Shown here piece after piece: positions 10,859 to 19,554 of a stretch of 64,000 nt of DNA (positions are counted from its first letter, which is position 1; every line of letters starts with the position of its first letter). Under the pieces are notes generated by a model. It was given only the letters and a program-made list of their open reading frames with translations. It had not been told where the DNA came from and did not search any database. Source of the DNA: Tetrapyrgos nigripes (Eukaryota > Basidiomycota > Agaricomycetes > Agaricales > Campanellaceae); the NCBI GenBank assembly GCA_013368315.1, contig JAACJM010000083.1, positions 186,001-250,000 of the forward strand, written 5' to 3'. The translations under genes and the position numbers were made by a program.

Positions 10859-11788
10859 ATGACAACGAGTATCCCGAAGTTCACGGGAGAAACAGACGAG
10901 AAGCTAAACCCCGTAGATTTCCTACGAGATGCTGAAGTCTACATGATAGGATCCAATATACCAGAGGAAAGAATGGGGAAGAAGATGCACCTATTCTTCA
11001 AAGCAGGCAGCCGGGCTGACACCTGGTACAGAGAATTGGGAGAAGAGAAAAAAGCCGGATGGGACAACTTTTCGGACGAGTTCCTAAAGGAATTTCCAGC
11101 CCCGGAAGTCGCTAAACCCACGTCATCAGAGCGCAGAAAGGAACTGTTGGCGATGCGAATCACCTGGGCAGAATTAGGAACAAGGGACAAAGATACGCAG
11201 GAATGGACTCACCAACGCTTCGCACACCGATTACTAGACATTGCCAAGGCCGCGGGGATCGCAGAATCATCGTCGGACATAGTATCGGTGCACGAGAACC
11301 TCCCGAAAGTACTCAGGAGAAATGTCTCAGTAGAAGCTAAAACATGGCAAGAGTTCACGACCGCGATCAAGAATGTAGGAGTCCAAACCATTAAGGATGC
11401 GAAGGAGGACGAGGACAAGTTGAAGGAAGTAGAGGACAAGTTGAGGAGAGTAGAGGAGCAGAGTACCCGAACGGTCCTGATCCCAGAAACCCCTAGCAAA
11501 CCATTAGCACGAGCATTCGCCAACGCGCAGATATCCACTCCACCACCAGCACTCCCATTTGCCAAGAAGCCAGCCACAAGCCGTCTGAATGAGGCACAGA
11601 AAGCCACATTACGAGCTAATGTCGATGCATATGAACAACGCCCCAATACCAAGCAAGGCGAAAATGACTGGAAAAACGACGTCAAACAGTTCCACGCCAA
11701 GCACGGCATGAAAGTAATCTTCAACGAGACGATTGTCATACCCGTACGCACCAGGAACATTCAAACCGGGATCAGGAGAATGCTTTAG
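10859..11788 (+). CDS. gag: Gag capsid protein
   Basis: This 309-aa frame starts about 440 nt after the LTR. It has a Ty3/gypsy Gag-like fold (FTGETDEKLNPVDFLRDAE, then WYRELGEEKKAGWDNF and EFLKEFP) followed by a charged helix near residues 180-205 and a Pro/Ala-rich linker. It would form the virus-like particle in the cytoplasm. It lacks the zinc knuckle, which lies in the overlapping +1 frame (11,733-11,990). Either programmed frameshifting or a single-base change in this copy separates the two. Confidence 0.8.
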   Translation: MTTSIPKFTGETDEKLNPVDFLRDAEVYMIGSNIPEERMGKKMHLFFKAGSRADTWYRELGEEKKAGWDNFSDEFLKEFPAPEVAKPTSSERRKELLAMRITWAELGTRDKDTQEWTHQRFAHRLLDIAKAAGIAESSSDIVSVHENLPKVLRRNVSVEAKTWQEFTTAIKNVGVQTIKDAKEDEDKLKEVEDKLRRVEEQSTRTVLIPETPSKPLARAFANAQISTPPPALPFAKKPATSRLNEAQKATLRANVDAYEQRPNTKQGENDWKNDVKQFHAKHGMKVIFNETIVIPVRTRNIQTGIRRML

Positions 11789-11990
11789 GTGTGGAAAGAA
11801 TTGGCACGGAAAAGATGCACCATGCACATCAACGAACCAAATTACGAAACCAGAAGGAGACTGGAGAGCATTTGTACAGAGGGAGTTAGGCCGGTCCAAT
11901 GCAGTGCGAGTAAACTTGGTTGAAGACAGAGATTTCGAGAGCATCTTTGCAGGATTCAAATCGGGAAATGGGGAAGGGTCAGCAGAGTAG
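11733..11990 (+). CDS. Gag zinc-knuckle (nucleocapsid) frame
   Basis: This 85-aa frame in +1 relative to gag overlaps its last 56 nt and carries CFRCGKNWHGKDAPC. That is a CCHC knuckle with spacing C-x2-C-x4-H-x5-C, one residue longer than the usual x4 at the end. It would bind genomic RNA as the C-terminus of Gag. It has no good start of its own, so expression probably needs a +1 shift within 11,733-11,788 or a lost base. It ends at 11,990, 11 nt before the pol ATG. Confidence 0.65.
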   Translation: MSYPYAPGTFKPGSGECFRCGKNWHGKDAPCTSTNQITKPEGDWRAFVQRELGRSNAVRVNLVEDRDFESIFAGFKSGNGEGSAE

Positions 11991-12001
11991 ACGGCAACTG
12001 C

Positions 12002-15000
12002 ATGACCCAGGTTATGGACTCCTGGTCGGGCATTAGTCAAAATTGTACATCTAAAAATGACATTGTTGACGTGCATACCATCGAGAGTGTCCTAAGCCGT
12101 ACAAGTAACCCATTCAACACATACATCGAACTAGTGGACGGAGACAAGCGAGTCGCCAGAATAGCGGCGTTAGTTGACGACGGAGCAATGGCAGCTTGCA
12201 TGGATGTTGAGGTGTACAACAAACTGAAACAAGAAATAGGAGGATGGAGCACATCAACAAAAGTCATGCGCATGGCGGATGGACGACTAGTACCAGCTAT
12301 AGCAAGTTGGAACGGAATGGTGCGAGTGCAAGGATTGGAAGTGGAAGGATCCTTTGAAGTGTTCGACAGCCGAGGAAGTTGGGATATCTTGTTCGGAAAA
12401 CCGTTACTACAGCGCTTCAAAGCAATACATGAATACGAAACCGACACCATCAAAGTAAAAGTTGGCACCGAATCAAGAAAGATCTTCAACACAGGCCTAG
12501 GGAAAAAAGTGGCGATAGGCAAAAGAGCAAACACAGTAACGGTAGAAGAGGTGGAGGATGAAGACAAGGAAATAGAAAGGAAAAGGGACACACTAAAGGG
12601 CGACCCAACAAGCACACCAATATTAGAGGAAGTAGGGGACGTACCAGAAGTGAAAGACCCAGAACCTAATACTAAGCCAAACGGCGATGCGTGTAACGAA
12701 AGCGGGGTATCTGGGAATACGGATACCCCGGGGGACAGGGAAGTTCCCCAGTTTCCTTTCAGTAACGAAGACACATTACCCACTGATAACTCACCACAGC
12801 AACAAGAGAGATCACCCAACCCGTACTCTTTCGTCTTCGAAACACCAAAGGAGAGGGAAATACGACGACGTGGCGAAATGGCAGAACGACTAAGGCGACG
12901 GAGGGAGGAGGCGAGAGAAGAAGAGAAACGAGAGCGCAGAAGGCGAGGCAAATGCATGGGAAGGTGGAGGTATCAGCTGGGGAAGAGACACTGCACAATA
13001 GAAGAGATGAGGAAAACAATGCGCAAATTAAAAAGAAAGCGTCCAAACTCACCGGGGGGAAGTAACGCACCCCCCTCCAGGGGAGTCCACACCACTGACA
13101 GTCCAAACACCGAGAGCGTTATTAACAAAGATACCCTTGCAGATCATACCACACCATCGGTTTATTGGATTGAATCTGGAGAAACTCCAGATCATTCACC
13201 TGGAGCAGATGTCATACCCGAAGCACTGGATACTGATACATCTGATGGAACCATATTTACCAGGAACGATGGTGAAAGAGGGGCCTTCAAGCCGGAGCGT
13301 GTACAGGAAATCCTAAGGCTGGTGAAAATAGGAGACGATCTGTCGAAAGAGGAATGCCAACAGGTAGAGGATCTGATCAAGGAGTACGCGGATTGTTTTG
13401 CGTTGTCGGTCAGCGAGGTTAGGGCGGTAAAGGGAGCAGTTCACAAGTTGAACATACCCGAAGGCACACAAATGCGGACCAAGGTCGGACAAAAACGGCT
13501 GACTCCACCCCAAAAGGATTACCTACACGGGAAACTTGACGAGTTACTCGCGGCGGGCATCATCGAACATGTAAAACCTGATGATGTTAAATGCGTATCA
13601 CCTACAACCCTGGTGAAAAAAGCTCACAAAAGAGGCGGATTGTCCCTCGAAGAGTTACAACACCGTGTCAACAATCAGTGCGTAGCCGCAGGACTACCCT
13701 CACATTTTGCAAACCTCCCACCAAGACCCGAATCAGAAGATACCCCACAAGTAATAGACAGTGCCAAACCAACAAAATGGAGAATATGTCAAAATTTTGC
13801 AGAGGTCAATAAGTGCACAGAAATAGCGCCAATGCCGCAAGGCGACATACGCACTAAGCAGCAAGCACTTAGTGGCCACCGTTATCTCTCCTTTTTCGAC
13901 TTCGCCTCAGGATTTTACACTGTGGAAGTAGCACCCGAATCCAGACCATATACAGCGTTCTATGTAGAGGGTCGGGGTTACTTTTGGTATCGCCGCATGC
14001 CGTTTGGCCTAACAGGCGCACCATCCACTTTTGCGCAACTAACAGTGGAGAACTTGGACACCCTACTGCGAGATGGAACAATAGAACTGTTCGTCGACGA
14101 CGGGGGGACAGCAGCCAACGAATTTGGTGAAATGATGGCAAAATTGACAAGAATCTTCAAACAGGTTAGAGATAAAAATCTATCCCTGTCGGCCAGCAAA
14201 TCCGAGTTCTTTGTACTGGAAGGTATCTTCGCAGGTGCTAAAGTCACCAACGAAGGAGTCACCACCAATCCCGCCAAACTTACCGCCATCGTTGACTGGC
14301 CCATACCCGAAGACGCCTTACATCTATCATCTTTCCTTGGACTCACTGGCCACTTTCGAGACCTTGTCAAAGACTACGCTATCATTGAAGGACCGCTGCG
14401 AAACCTGTTAAAGGAAGTCAATTTACCAAAGAACTGTGGGAAGAGTGCGTGGAGAACCACAATGACAGCGTATAAGTTGAAGGACCATTGGGGAAAAGAA
14501 CAAGCGAAGGCATTCCTAGAGCTGAAGGCAGCACTAACGTCAAAACCAGTATTACGTGCCCCTCAGTGGGATGGGTCGAACTTCATTGTTACCTCAGATG
14601 GCTGCAAAGAGGGTTTTGCAGCAGTTCTAGCCCAAAGAATGAAAGTGAAGAGGAAAGACGGCACCACAATAGAAAAGCGATTTCCAATCGCATTTGTGTC
14701 GAAACGAACATCCATGGCAGAACGTCGCTACAAACCATTCCTGTTGGAATTCGCCGCACTCAAATTCAGTCTGGATAAGTTCTCGGATGTCATTTGGGGT
14801 TTCCCGGTAGAGATCGAAACGGACTGCCAAGCTCTTCGCGACGTACTCAACAATAAAGACCTAAACGCCGCACATGCAAGATGGCGCGATGGAATTATGT
14901 CCTATTGCATAGCAGATGTACGACATATCCCCGGCAGGCTAAACGTGGTGGCAGACGGTCTTAGTCGGAAATGGGAAGGCAGACCGAGGGAGGAAGGGGA

Positions 15001-15217
15001 TGGAAGTGAATGGACAGTCTCGGAGGATTGGGAGGTCAGTAGAGGACTGATAAATGATGTGTGCAAGGTCCAAGTGCAGTCGAGCAGGTTCAAGGACTTG
15101 AAGGAGCGATTCAAAGAGGAAAAGCAGTTTGTAGAGGTGATCGAAGCGCTGGAAGGATTGCAAACATCGGACTCTTATGAGAGACGCCGACGAGCAAGAC
15201 ATCGCGCGCAAGGATAA
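12002..15217 (+). CDS. pol: Pol polyprotein: protease, reverse transcriptase, RNase H
   Basis: The frame is 1071 aa. The protease motif is ALVDDGAMAACMD (residues about 57-68), where Asp-Asp-Gly replaces the usual Asp-Thr/Ser-Gly. A 250-residue charged, low-complexity linker follows. Reverse transcriptase starts near residue 480, with RYLSFFDFASGFYTV, RRMPFGLTGAPSTFAQ and the catalytic ELFVDDGG near 697; an extra segment of about 50 residues separates fingers and palm. RNase H begins near 850 (FIVTSDGCKEGFAAVLAQR) and ends with HIPGRLNVVADGLSR. The frame ends in TAA, directly followed by the ATG of the in-frame integrase ORF. Confidence 0.88.
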   Translation: MTQVMDSWSGISQNCTSKNDIVDVHTIESVLSRTSNPFNTYIELVDGDKRVARIAALVDDGAMAACMDVEVYNKLKQEIGGWSTSTKVMRMADGRLVPAIASWNGMVRVQGLEVEGSFEVFDSRGSWDILFGKPLLQRFKAIHEYETDTIKVKVGTESRKIFNTGLGKKVAIGKRANTVTVEEVEDEDKEIERKRDTLKGDPTSTPILEEVGDVPEVKDPEPNTKPNGDACNESGVSGNTDTPGDREVPQFPFSNEDTLPTDNSPQQQERSPNPYSFVFETPKEREIRRRGEMAERLRRRREEAREEEKRERRRRGKCMGRWRYQLGKRHCTIEEMRKTMRKLKRKRPNSPGGSNAPPSRGVHTTDSPNTESVINKDTLADHTTPSVYWIESGETPDHSPGADVIPEALDTDTSDGTIFTRNDGERGAFKPERVQEILRLVKIGDDLSKEECQQVEDLIKEYADCFALSVSEVRAVKGAVHKLNIPEGTQMRTKVGQKRLTPPQKDYLHGKLDELLAAGIIEHVKPDDVKCVSPTTLVKKAHKRGGLSLEELQHRVNNQCVAAGLPSHFANLPPRPESEDTPQVIDSAKPTKWRICQNFAEVNKCTEIAPMPQGDIRTKQQALSGHRYLSFFDFASGFYTVEVAPESRPYTAFYVEGRGYFWYRRMPFGLTGAPSTFAQLTVENLDTLLRDGTIELFVDDGGTAANEFGEMMAKLTRIFKQVRDKNLSLSASKSEFFVLEGIFAGAKVTNEGVTTNPAKLTAIVDWPIPEDALHLSSFLGLTGHFRDLVKDYAIIEGPLRNLLKEVNLPKNCGKSAWRTTMTAYKLKDHWGKEQAKAFLELKAALTSKPVLRAPQWDGSNFIVTSDGCKEGFAAVLAQRMKVKRKDGTTIEKRFPIAFVSKRTSMAERRYKPFLLEFAALKFSLDKFSDVIWGFPVEIETDCQALRDVLNNKDLNAAHARWRDGIMSYCIADVRHIPGRLNVVADGLSRKWEGRPREEGDGSEWTVSEDWEVSRGLINDVCKVQVQSSRFKDLKERFKEEKQFVEVIEALEGLQTSDSYERRRRARHRAQG

Positions 15218-16453
15218 ATGATAGACGAAGAGGCTAGGAAGTTGTATCAGATAGGAGGATCCAAGAGTATTCGGGCGAAGGGAAAGATTGAATGTGTGAC
15301 GTGGAATGAAGCAGTGACATTGGCCAAAGAGGAACATGAAGTAGGTGGTCATTTCGGTCGCGATCTAGTCAAGATAGCCATGCTGGACAAAGTGTGGTGC
15401 CCAGGGCTGGACAAGGCTATCATGGAGGGTATCCGGGGATGCGGCCGTTGCGCAAACTTCGGAGCCGCACACCTAAATTCATTACTAGAACCGATCACGA
15501 GAAGACACCCATTCGAGTTGCTAGCAGGAGATTACCTATCAATGGCGAAAGGGAAGGGCAGATACAACCAGCTGGGAGTATATATCGACGCATTCTCTCA
15601 ACATATTTGGGCCTTCAAGCTCAAGAAAAAAGGGTCTGCGAAAACAACGCTAGAAAGCCTCGGACTCCTATGCCACCTGTACACCACGCCAGATACATTC
15701 ATGTCCGATAACGGGTCGCACTTCAAGAATCATGAAGTAGCAAAGTTTTGCACAGAACACGGCATTCAACACAGGTTCACACCAGCGTACTCAGCGTGGG
15801 TCAACGGATTGGTCGAGGGTACTAACAAGTTATTGCTGCACGTCCTAAAACGACTAGTAGCACCGGATCTGAACGTTAATTCGGAACAGTTCCGCACCAT
15901 GTCATGGAAATCCTTACCTGACAAGTGGCCAGAGCATCTGGACGAAGCCGTCAACATCCTAAATAACAGAACACTACCAGCACTACAGTATTCACCCAAG
16001 GAATTGCTCCTAGGAATAGCTGTAAACACCAACCTGACCCCATTCGAAGTAGCGACAGAAACACTCACCTCAAAGGACGTCGCAATCCACGCAGCCTATG
16101 TCGAACAACAACGCATCGATGGGTACAAAAACGTGGTTCGCCATGCCCACAAACGAAAAACCGCTTTCGACAGAGCAGTTTATAGACAAACAAGAGGGGA
16201 AGTCGTATTCGAAAAAGGAGACCTAGTACAAATCAAACGAGGTGACCTATTCAATACATTCAAAACGGAACACAAACTAGCGCCCATGTGGTCCACGCCA
16301 CACAAGGTGGTAGACAGGAACGTAAATTCCTACATACTAGAAACATCAGAAGGTGTCCGACTAGAGGGAGAGATACACGCAAGAAGGCTAAGGAGGTTCG
16401 AGGGCTTTTCGAGAGCGGCAGAAGACTCAGAGTGGGAGGACATTGAAGAGTAG
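15218..16453 (+). CDS. int: Integrase
   Basis: A 411-aa frame in the same phase as pol, separated only by the stop codon (junction TAAATG). It has the zinc-binding HHCC region (H-EVGGH ... CGRC, residues about 36-78) and the catalytic core: Asp in LLAGDYLSM, Asp in FMSDNGSHF and Glu in NGLVEGTNK. A basic C-terminal domain resembling the Ty3/gypsy GPY/F module follows, but no chromodomain. In most Ty3/gypsy elements integrase is part of Pol. Here it would need readthrough of TAA or reinitiation at the abutting ATG. Confidence 0.87.
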   Translation: MIDEEARKLYQIGGSKSIRAKGKIECVTWNEAVTLAKEEHEVGGHFGRDLVKIAMLDKVWCPGLDKAIMEGIRGCGRCANFGAAHLNSLLEPITRRHPFELLAGDYLSMAKGKGRYNQLGVYIDAFSQHIWAFKLKKKGSAKTTLESLGLLCHLYTTPDTFMSDNGSHFKNHEVAKFCTEHGIQHRFTPAYSAWVNGLVEGTNKLLLHVLKRLVAPDLNVNSEQFRTMSWKSLPDKWPEHLDEAVNILNNRTLPALQYSPKELLLGIAVNTNLTPFEVATETLTSKDVAIHAAYVEQQRIDGYKNVVRHAHKRKTAFDRAVYRQTRGEVVFEKGDLVQIKRGDLFNTFKTEHKLAPMWSTPHKVVDRNVNSYILETSEGVRLEGEIHARRLRRFEGFSRAAEDSEWEDIEE

Positions 16454-16489
16454 TAAGTTTTCATTCTATCATTATTCCTATTTTGTACG

Positions 16490-16516
16490 AGCGACGAGGA
16501 CGTCGCTATTTTTTTT
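16490..16516 (+). other. Hairpin followed by eight T near the end of the element
   Basis: The perfect stem AGCGACG-AGGA-CGTCGCT (16,490-16,507) is followed, after one base, by a T run at 16,509-16,516. It lies between the integrase stop and the G-rich tract before the 3' LTR. It resembles a bacterial terminator, which would be meaningless here. A role in RNA 3'-end folding or plus-strand priming is possible but unproven. Confidence 0.45.
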
Positions 16517-16527
16517 ATGGGGGCACA

Positions 16528-16668
16528 TGGAGTAGGGGTCTCTAGGAGTAGATAGTAGTTGTTTGTGCATGTTTAGCTACAGCTTTAGGTACATCAGGGC
16601 TTGTATCGTGAGTAGAATAACGATAACATCATAACGTCTTGCAGCTATCTCTAGGTTGTACCTCTCCA
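16528..16668 (+). repeat. 3' LTR (141 bp)
   Basis: Same sequence as 10,280-10,420. Preceded by TTATGGGGGCACA, a plausible though short polypurine tract, and followed by CCGGAGAGG, which continues the interrupted target. Confidence 0.93.
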
Positions 16669-16880
16669 CCGGAGAGGAAGGATTCAAGGTGGTGAAGTGG
16701 AAGTGGGACGTGTTTGTGCTAGATGTACAAGTCTAGATAGCAAAATTTTATTAGACATTTGACCCGTGTTGAGAGATAGCAAGAGATCTACATACCTTGA
16801 AATTTGTTCAAAGATCCTTCTTTGCCCGGCTCAGAGTAGACGATGAGGAATCCAGGACCCATAGCCCGTTGCTTCCATGG
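16669..16880 (-). pseudogene. EthD-like protein relic 3, 5' part
   Basis: On the minus strand an ATG opens MGPGFLIVYSEPGKEGSLNK, an intron follows (GTATGT donor, GCTATCTAG acceptor), then a broken exon with KHVPLPLHHL running into the Ty3 3' LTR. In the EthD-like family this region reads EFxDWYNNEHVPLRL, and the match to that pattern is the main reason for the family assignment. The remainder of this copy is at 9,700-10,279. Confidence 0.55.
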
Positions 16881-17789
16881 TGTATTGTTTAAAAGCAGGG
16901 AAATACCATTTCCTGGTTCAAATTCCCGCAATGCCCAACCTCGTTCTTCTGACTCCTCGCTCTGATCCCTTCGTGGAGCACTCGTTGGTCAGCCCGGGAT
17001 TGTTAGCGATAGTAGGCGTAGCTGCTAGAGCCAGAGAACAGAGAGCTAGAACCCCCCCACGCGAGACACCGGATGCGGATCCAGACGCCTTTACCGTCGC
17101 AGCTAAACCAGACGAAGTATCCACTGAGGTCGGGGGAGTAGAGCTGACTGTGACAGCGGAATACATCGACGCCGATGCACCGACCCCAGTCTCCCAGACC
17201 CGGACCCGACGGCCATGGTTTGATAACGTTTCGTAGGATGGGGCTGTTTTGATAGTAGAATGCGTGCAGTTAGGAGCATAGGTGTGGATATGAGATATGG
17301 TGTATGGGGGTAGTGTATGGAGAGTCGGAATCTGGATGATACATGGTAGGCGAACAGGAAGGAAAAATGGAATGAAAAGGCAGGATGGGGAACTGGAGGA
17401 ATAGAGAAAAAGTGAGTCAGTTACCGGTGTCCAGTGCGCAACAAAGATAGAAATACAAAATAGTGAACCAAAGAGAGGGACTTTAGGCCCTGGGGGCAAA
17501 GAAAGGAGGGGGGGGGGGGGGGGGGAAACAGAGCAACGGAGAAGATACGCACGTCCTAGCCTCACTCAACTCTACCAACCTCGGATGTTTCTTCGCTTCA
17601 GAGTACAGTCCACCAAACACCACCCTTCTGGGGATGCACCAAACTAACTTGCCCCACTACTCGTCATCCTCGATCCCGGCGCAGCAGTAGGACTGGCAGA
17701 CCCAAGTACAATTTTCTTCAACAAAGCCAACTACATTCCATACCATTGGTAACTGAGTTGAAAAAGTGTGGAGGTTGCGTAGTGTAGAA
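16881..17789. other. Low-copy repeat X1; no gene recognised
   Basis: About 0.9 kb repeated at 18,358-18,502 plus 22,732-23,560 (X2). The plus strand has a 119-aa frame (16,877-17,236) that is broken in X2. Both copies also read AAVGLADPSTIFFN near the right end (about 17,683 and 23,458), which looks like a gene fragment I cannot name. A C-rich ORF on the other strand and a homopolymer G run near 17,508-17,525 are also present. Probably debris upstream of the EthD-like relics. Confidence 0.4.
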
Positions 17790-18357
17790 GCTTCTGGAGG
17801 AAGGAATTCTAGCGGAACGGTTAAATAAGCAAAATGAATGCGATGAAGAAATACAAGGACGTACCATGAACCGCGAGGTCTATGGGCACCTTCTGAGCTT
17901 CAGGACCCTCAGGGATACTCAGCCCGTCTTGAGTCTATCACTCCACTCTTAACGTCCTTGTCGTCACCCATCCCTCCGTCTTCTTCAACTCCGTCACACT
18001 CGTTTCCGCCCACTCTCTCGCAACCTTTTCACTCTCTGGATCTCCATCCCATGTTACCCGGTGTCACCAGCTACTTTGTTGGATTCTCTGACTTGACGAA
18101 GACGAAAGAGAAGACTCGTCCGAGTCTGATCGACCATGAAGGAGTTTGGGAGTTGGAAGCAGAGTATCGGACACTGGAGAGGAAGGATTTGAGGTGGTGA
18201 AGTTAAACGGGGACGTGTTTGTGGTTGTATCAGTCTAGATAGCAAAGCTTTAGATGTTTGACCCAGGTTGAGAGAAAGCGAAAGAGATACCTAGAAACTC
18301 GTCCAGAGACCCTTCTTTGCCCGACGCAGAGTAGATGATACAGAATCCATGAGCCAT
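17790..18357 (-). pseudogene. EthD-like protein relic 4 (start codon preserved)
   Basis: The ATG at 18,357 opens MAHGFCIIYSASGKEGSLDE, followed by an intron (GTATCTC donor, CTATCTAG acceptor). The next exon begins with an aspartate-tryptophan-tyrosine-like block and HKHVP, then SVRYSASNSQTPSW. Downstream are PESEKVAREWAETSVTELK and PEGPEAQKVP, with stops and a deletion in the middle. This is the best view of the 5' end of the family in the window and supports an EthD-like (dimeric alpha-beta barrel) origin. The gene is non-functional. Confidence 0.58.
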
Positions 18358-19554
18358 ACTTCGAGCTTGTCACTTCAATGTGGTATCGAGGTCAAGGTGC
18401 GGAAATACCACCATACTATTTCCCGGTTCAAACTCCCGCACTGCCCAACCTCGTTCTTTCCACTCCCAGCTCTGATCCCTCCATGGAGTAGTAGTCACAG
18501 CTGCAGGACAGCTGGAGCTAAGATCCAGCCGTTCCTTTCGTACTCTTTTCGGAAGGCGAATTGGAGACGGCTCATAAGACGTGGATTGCCCTTGTACTAC
18601 GTCTGCCTCTGGCCTCTACGTCCCCCTGATCATTGTAGTGCTACGGCTCACATGCCATCGAATTCTCGCTTCCTTTATCCCTCGACTTCATTCGTGTCCT
18701 TTCAACAAACCATACACACGGCAACTAGTCTACTCACCCTTCTCCTCCCCCTCTAGAAAATTGCTAGAAAAAAATATGCATGATGGACCTGGACATATCA
18801 AAATTACATCGAAATGGCAAGGAGCTGTACAGTGTCACTGAGCACAGTGAGTAATACCTCAGTACTAAATCCTTCATCCCTTCCGCTTTCTTTTCGTCCC
18901 ATCGTCGAGTCCCAGATATATTTATACATCATTCATTTCATCACTCCTCTACATGTCGTACCTCGCTTGCCATGCTTACTGGAGAACATACTGTGTAACA
19001 CAGAAGATCTGACAGCCAAATCACTCATCACGTCTAGCTGGGCTTGAATGCATACAGGGTGGGGGGAGTTTCTACAAGACATAAGCGTAGCATGTAACGT
19101 ACTGTCGCCTAGCGTTATAGGGCCGATAATAATATATTATTTTGCGTATCCACCCTGTCAATCAAGTTCAGTGCTCCACGTCAAAGGATGTGTCTATTGT
19201 TCTTCATCTTTCTTCCCACATTTTACATCGCTTTTTATTATTCTACTTGTTGCTTTCTACCTCCAAAACGCTCACTAATCTTCCTTCGTCCTTTCGCACC
19301 CAACTTCCTTGACAGCTACTTGATATCCAGCTCTTCACTCTACCTGACACATCTCTCCTCGCATACACTACTTCCTCCCCATTTATCCAAATTACCATCA
19401 ACACCCGTTACCTTCAAGCCTAACAATTCACATGTCTGTTCCCGCCTTGGTGGCGATACTCTCCTCGCATCTTCTACACCTTTACGTCCGATTCCGTGTA
19501 CTATCTGGGCAACCACTCAAGGAGATAAGCAGGAAGACAGAGGATGGATCAGTG

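Larger units (their letters stand above)
10280..16668 (+). mobile_element. Full-length Ty3/gypsy LTR retrotransposon, 6.4 kb
   Basis: The element has two 141-bp LTRs starting TGGAGTAGGGG and ending CTCTCCA that read as identical, a tRNA-type primer site after the first and a G-rich tract before the second. It is flanked by CCGG (4 bp, or ACCGG if the last LTR base is counted as target). The order gag, zinc knuckle, protease, reverse transcriptase, RNase H, integrase places it in Ty3/gypsy; no chromodomain is seen. Identical LTRs and long open frames indicate a recent insertion. Sister sequences at 9,640 and 18,170 show the uninterrupted target. Confidence 0.93.

Noticed and set aside
11209..12957. 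Minus-strand open frames opposite gag and pol of the young Ty3 element
   Set aside because: Shadow frames of strongly coding plus-strand genes; no domain.
16877..17236. 119-aa plus-strand ORF in repeat X1
   Set aside because: Broken by stops in the X2 copy, no domain, composition follows the repeat.
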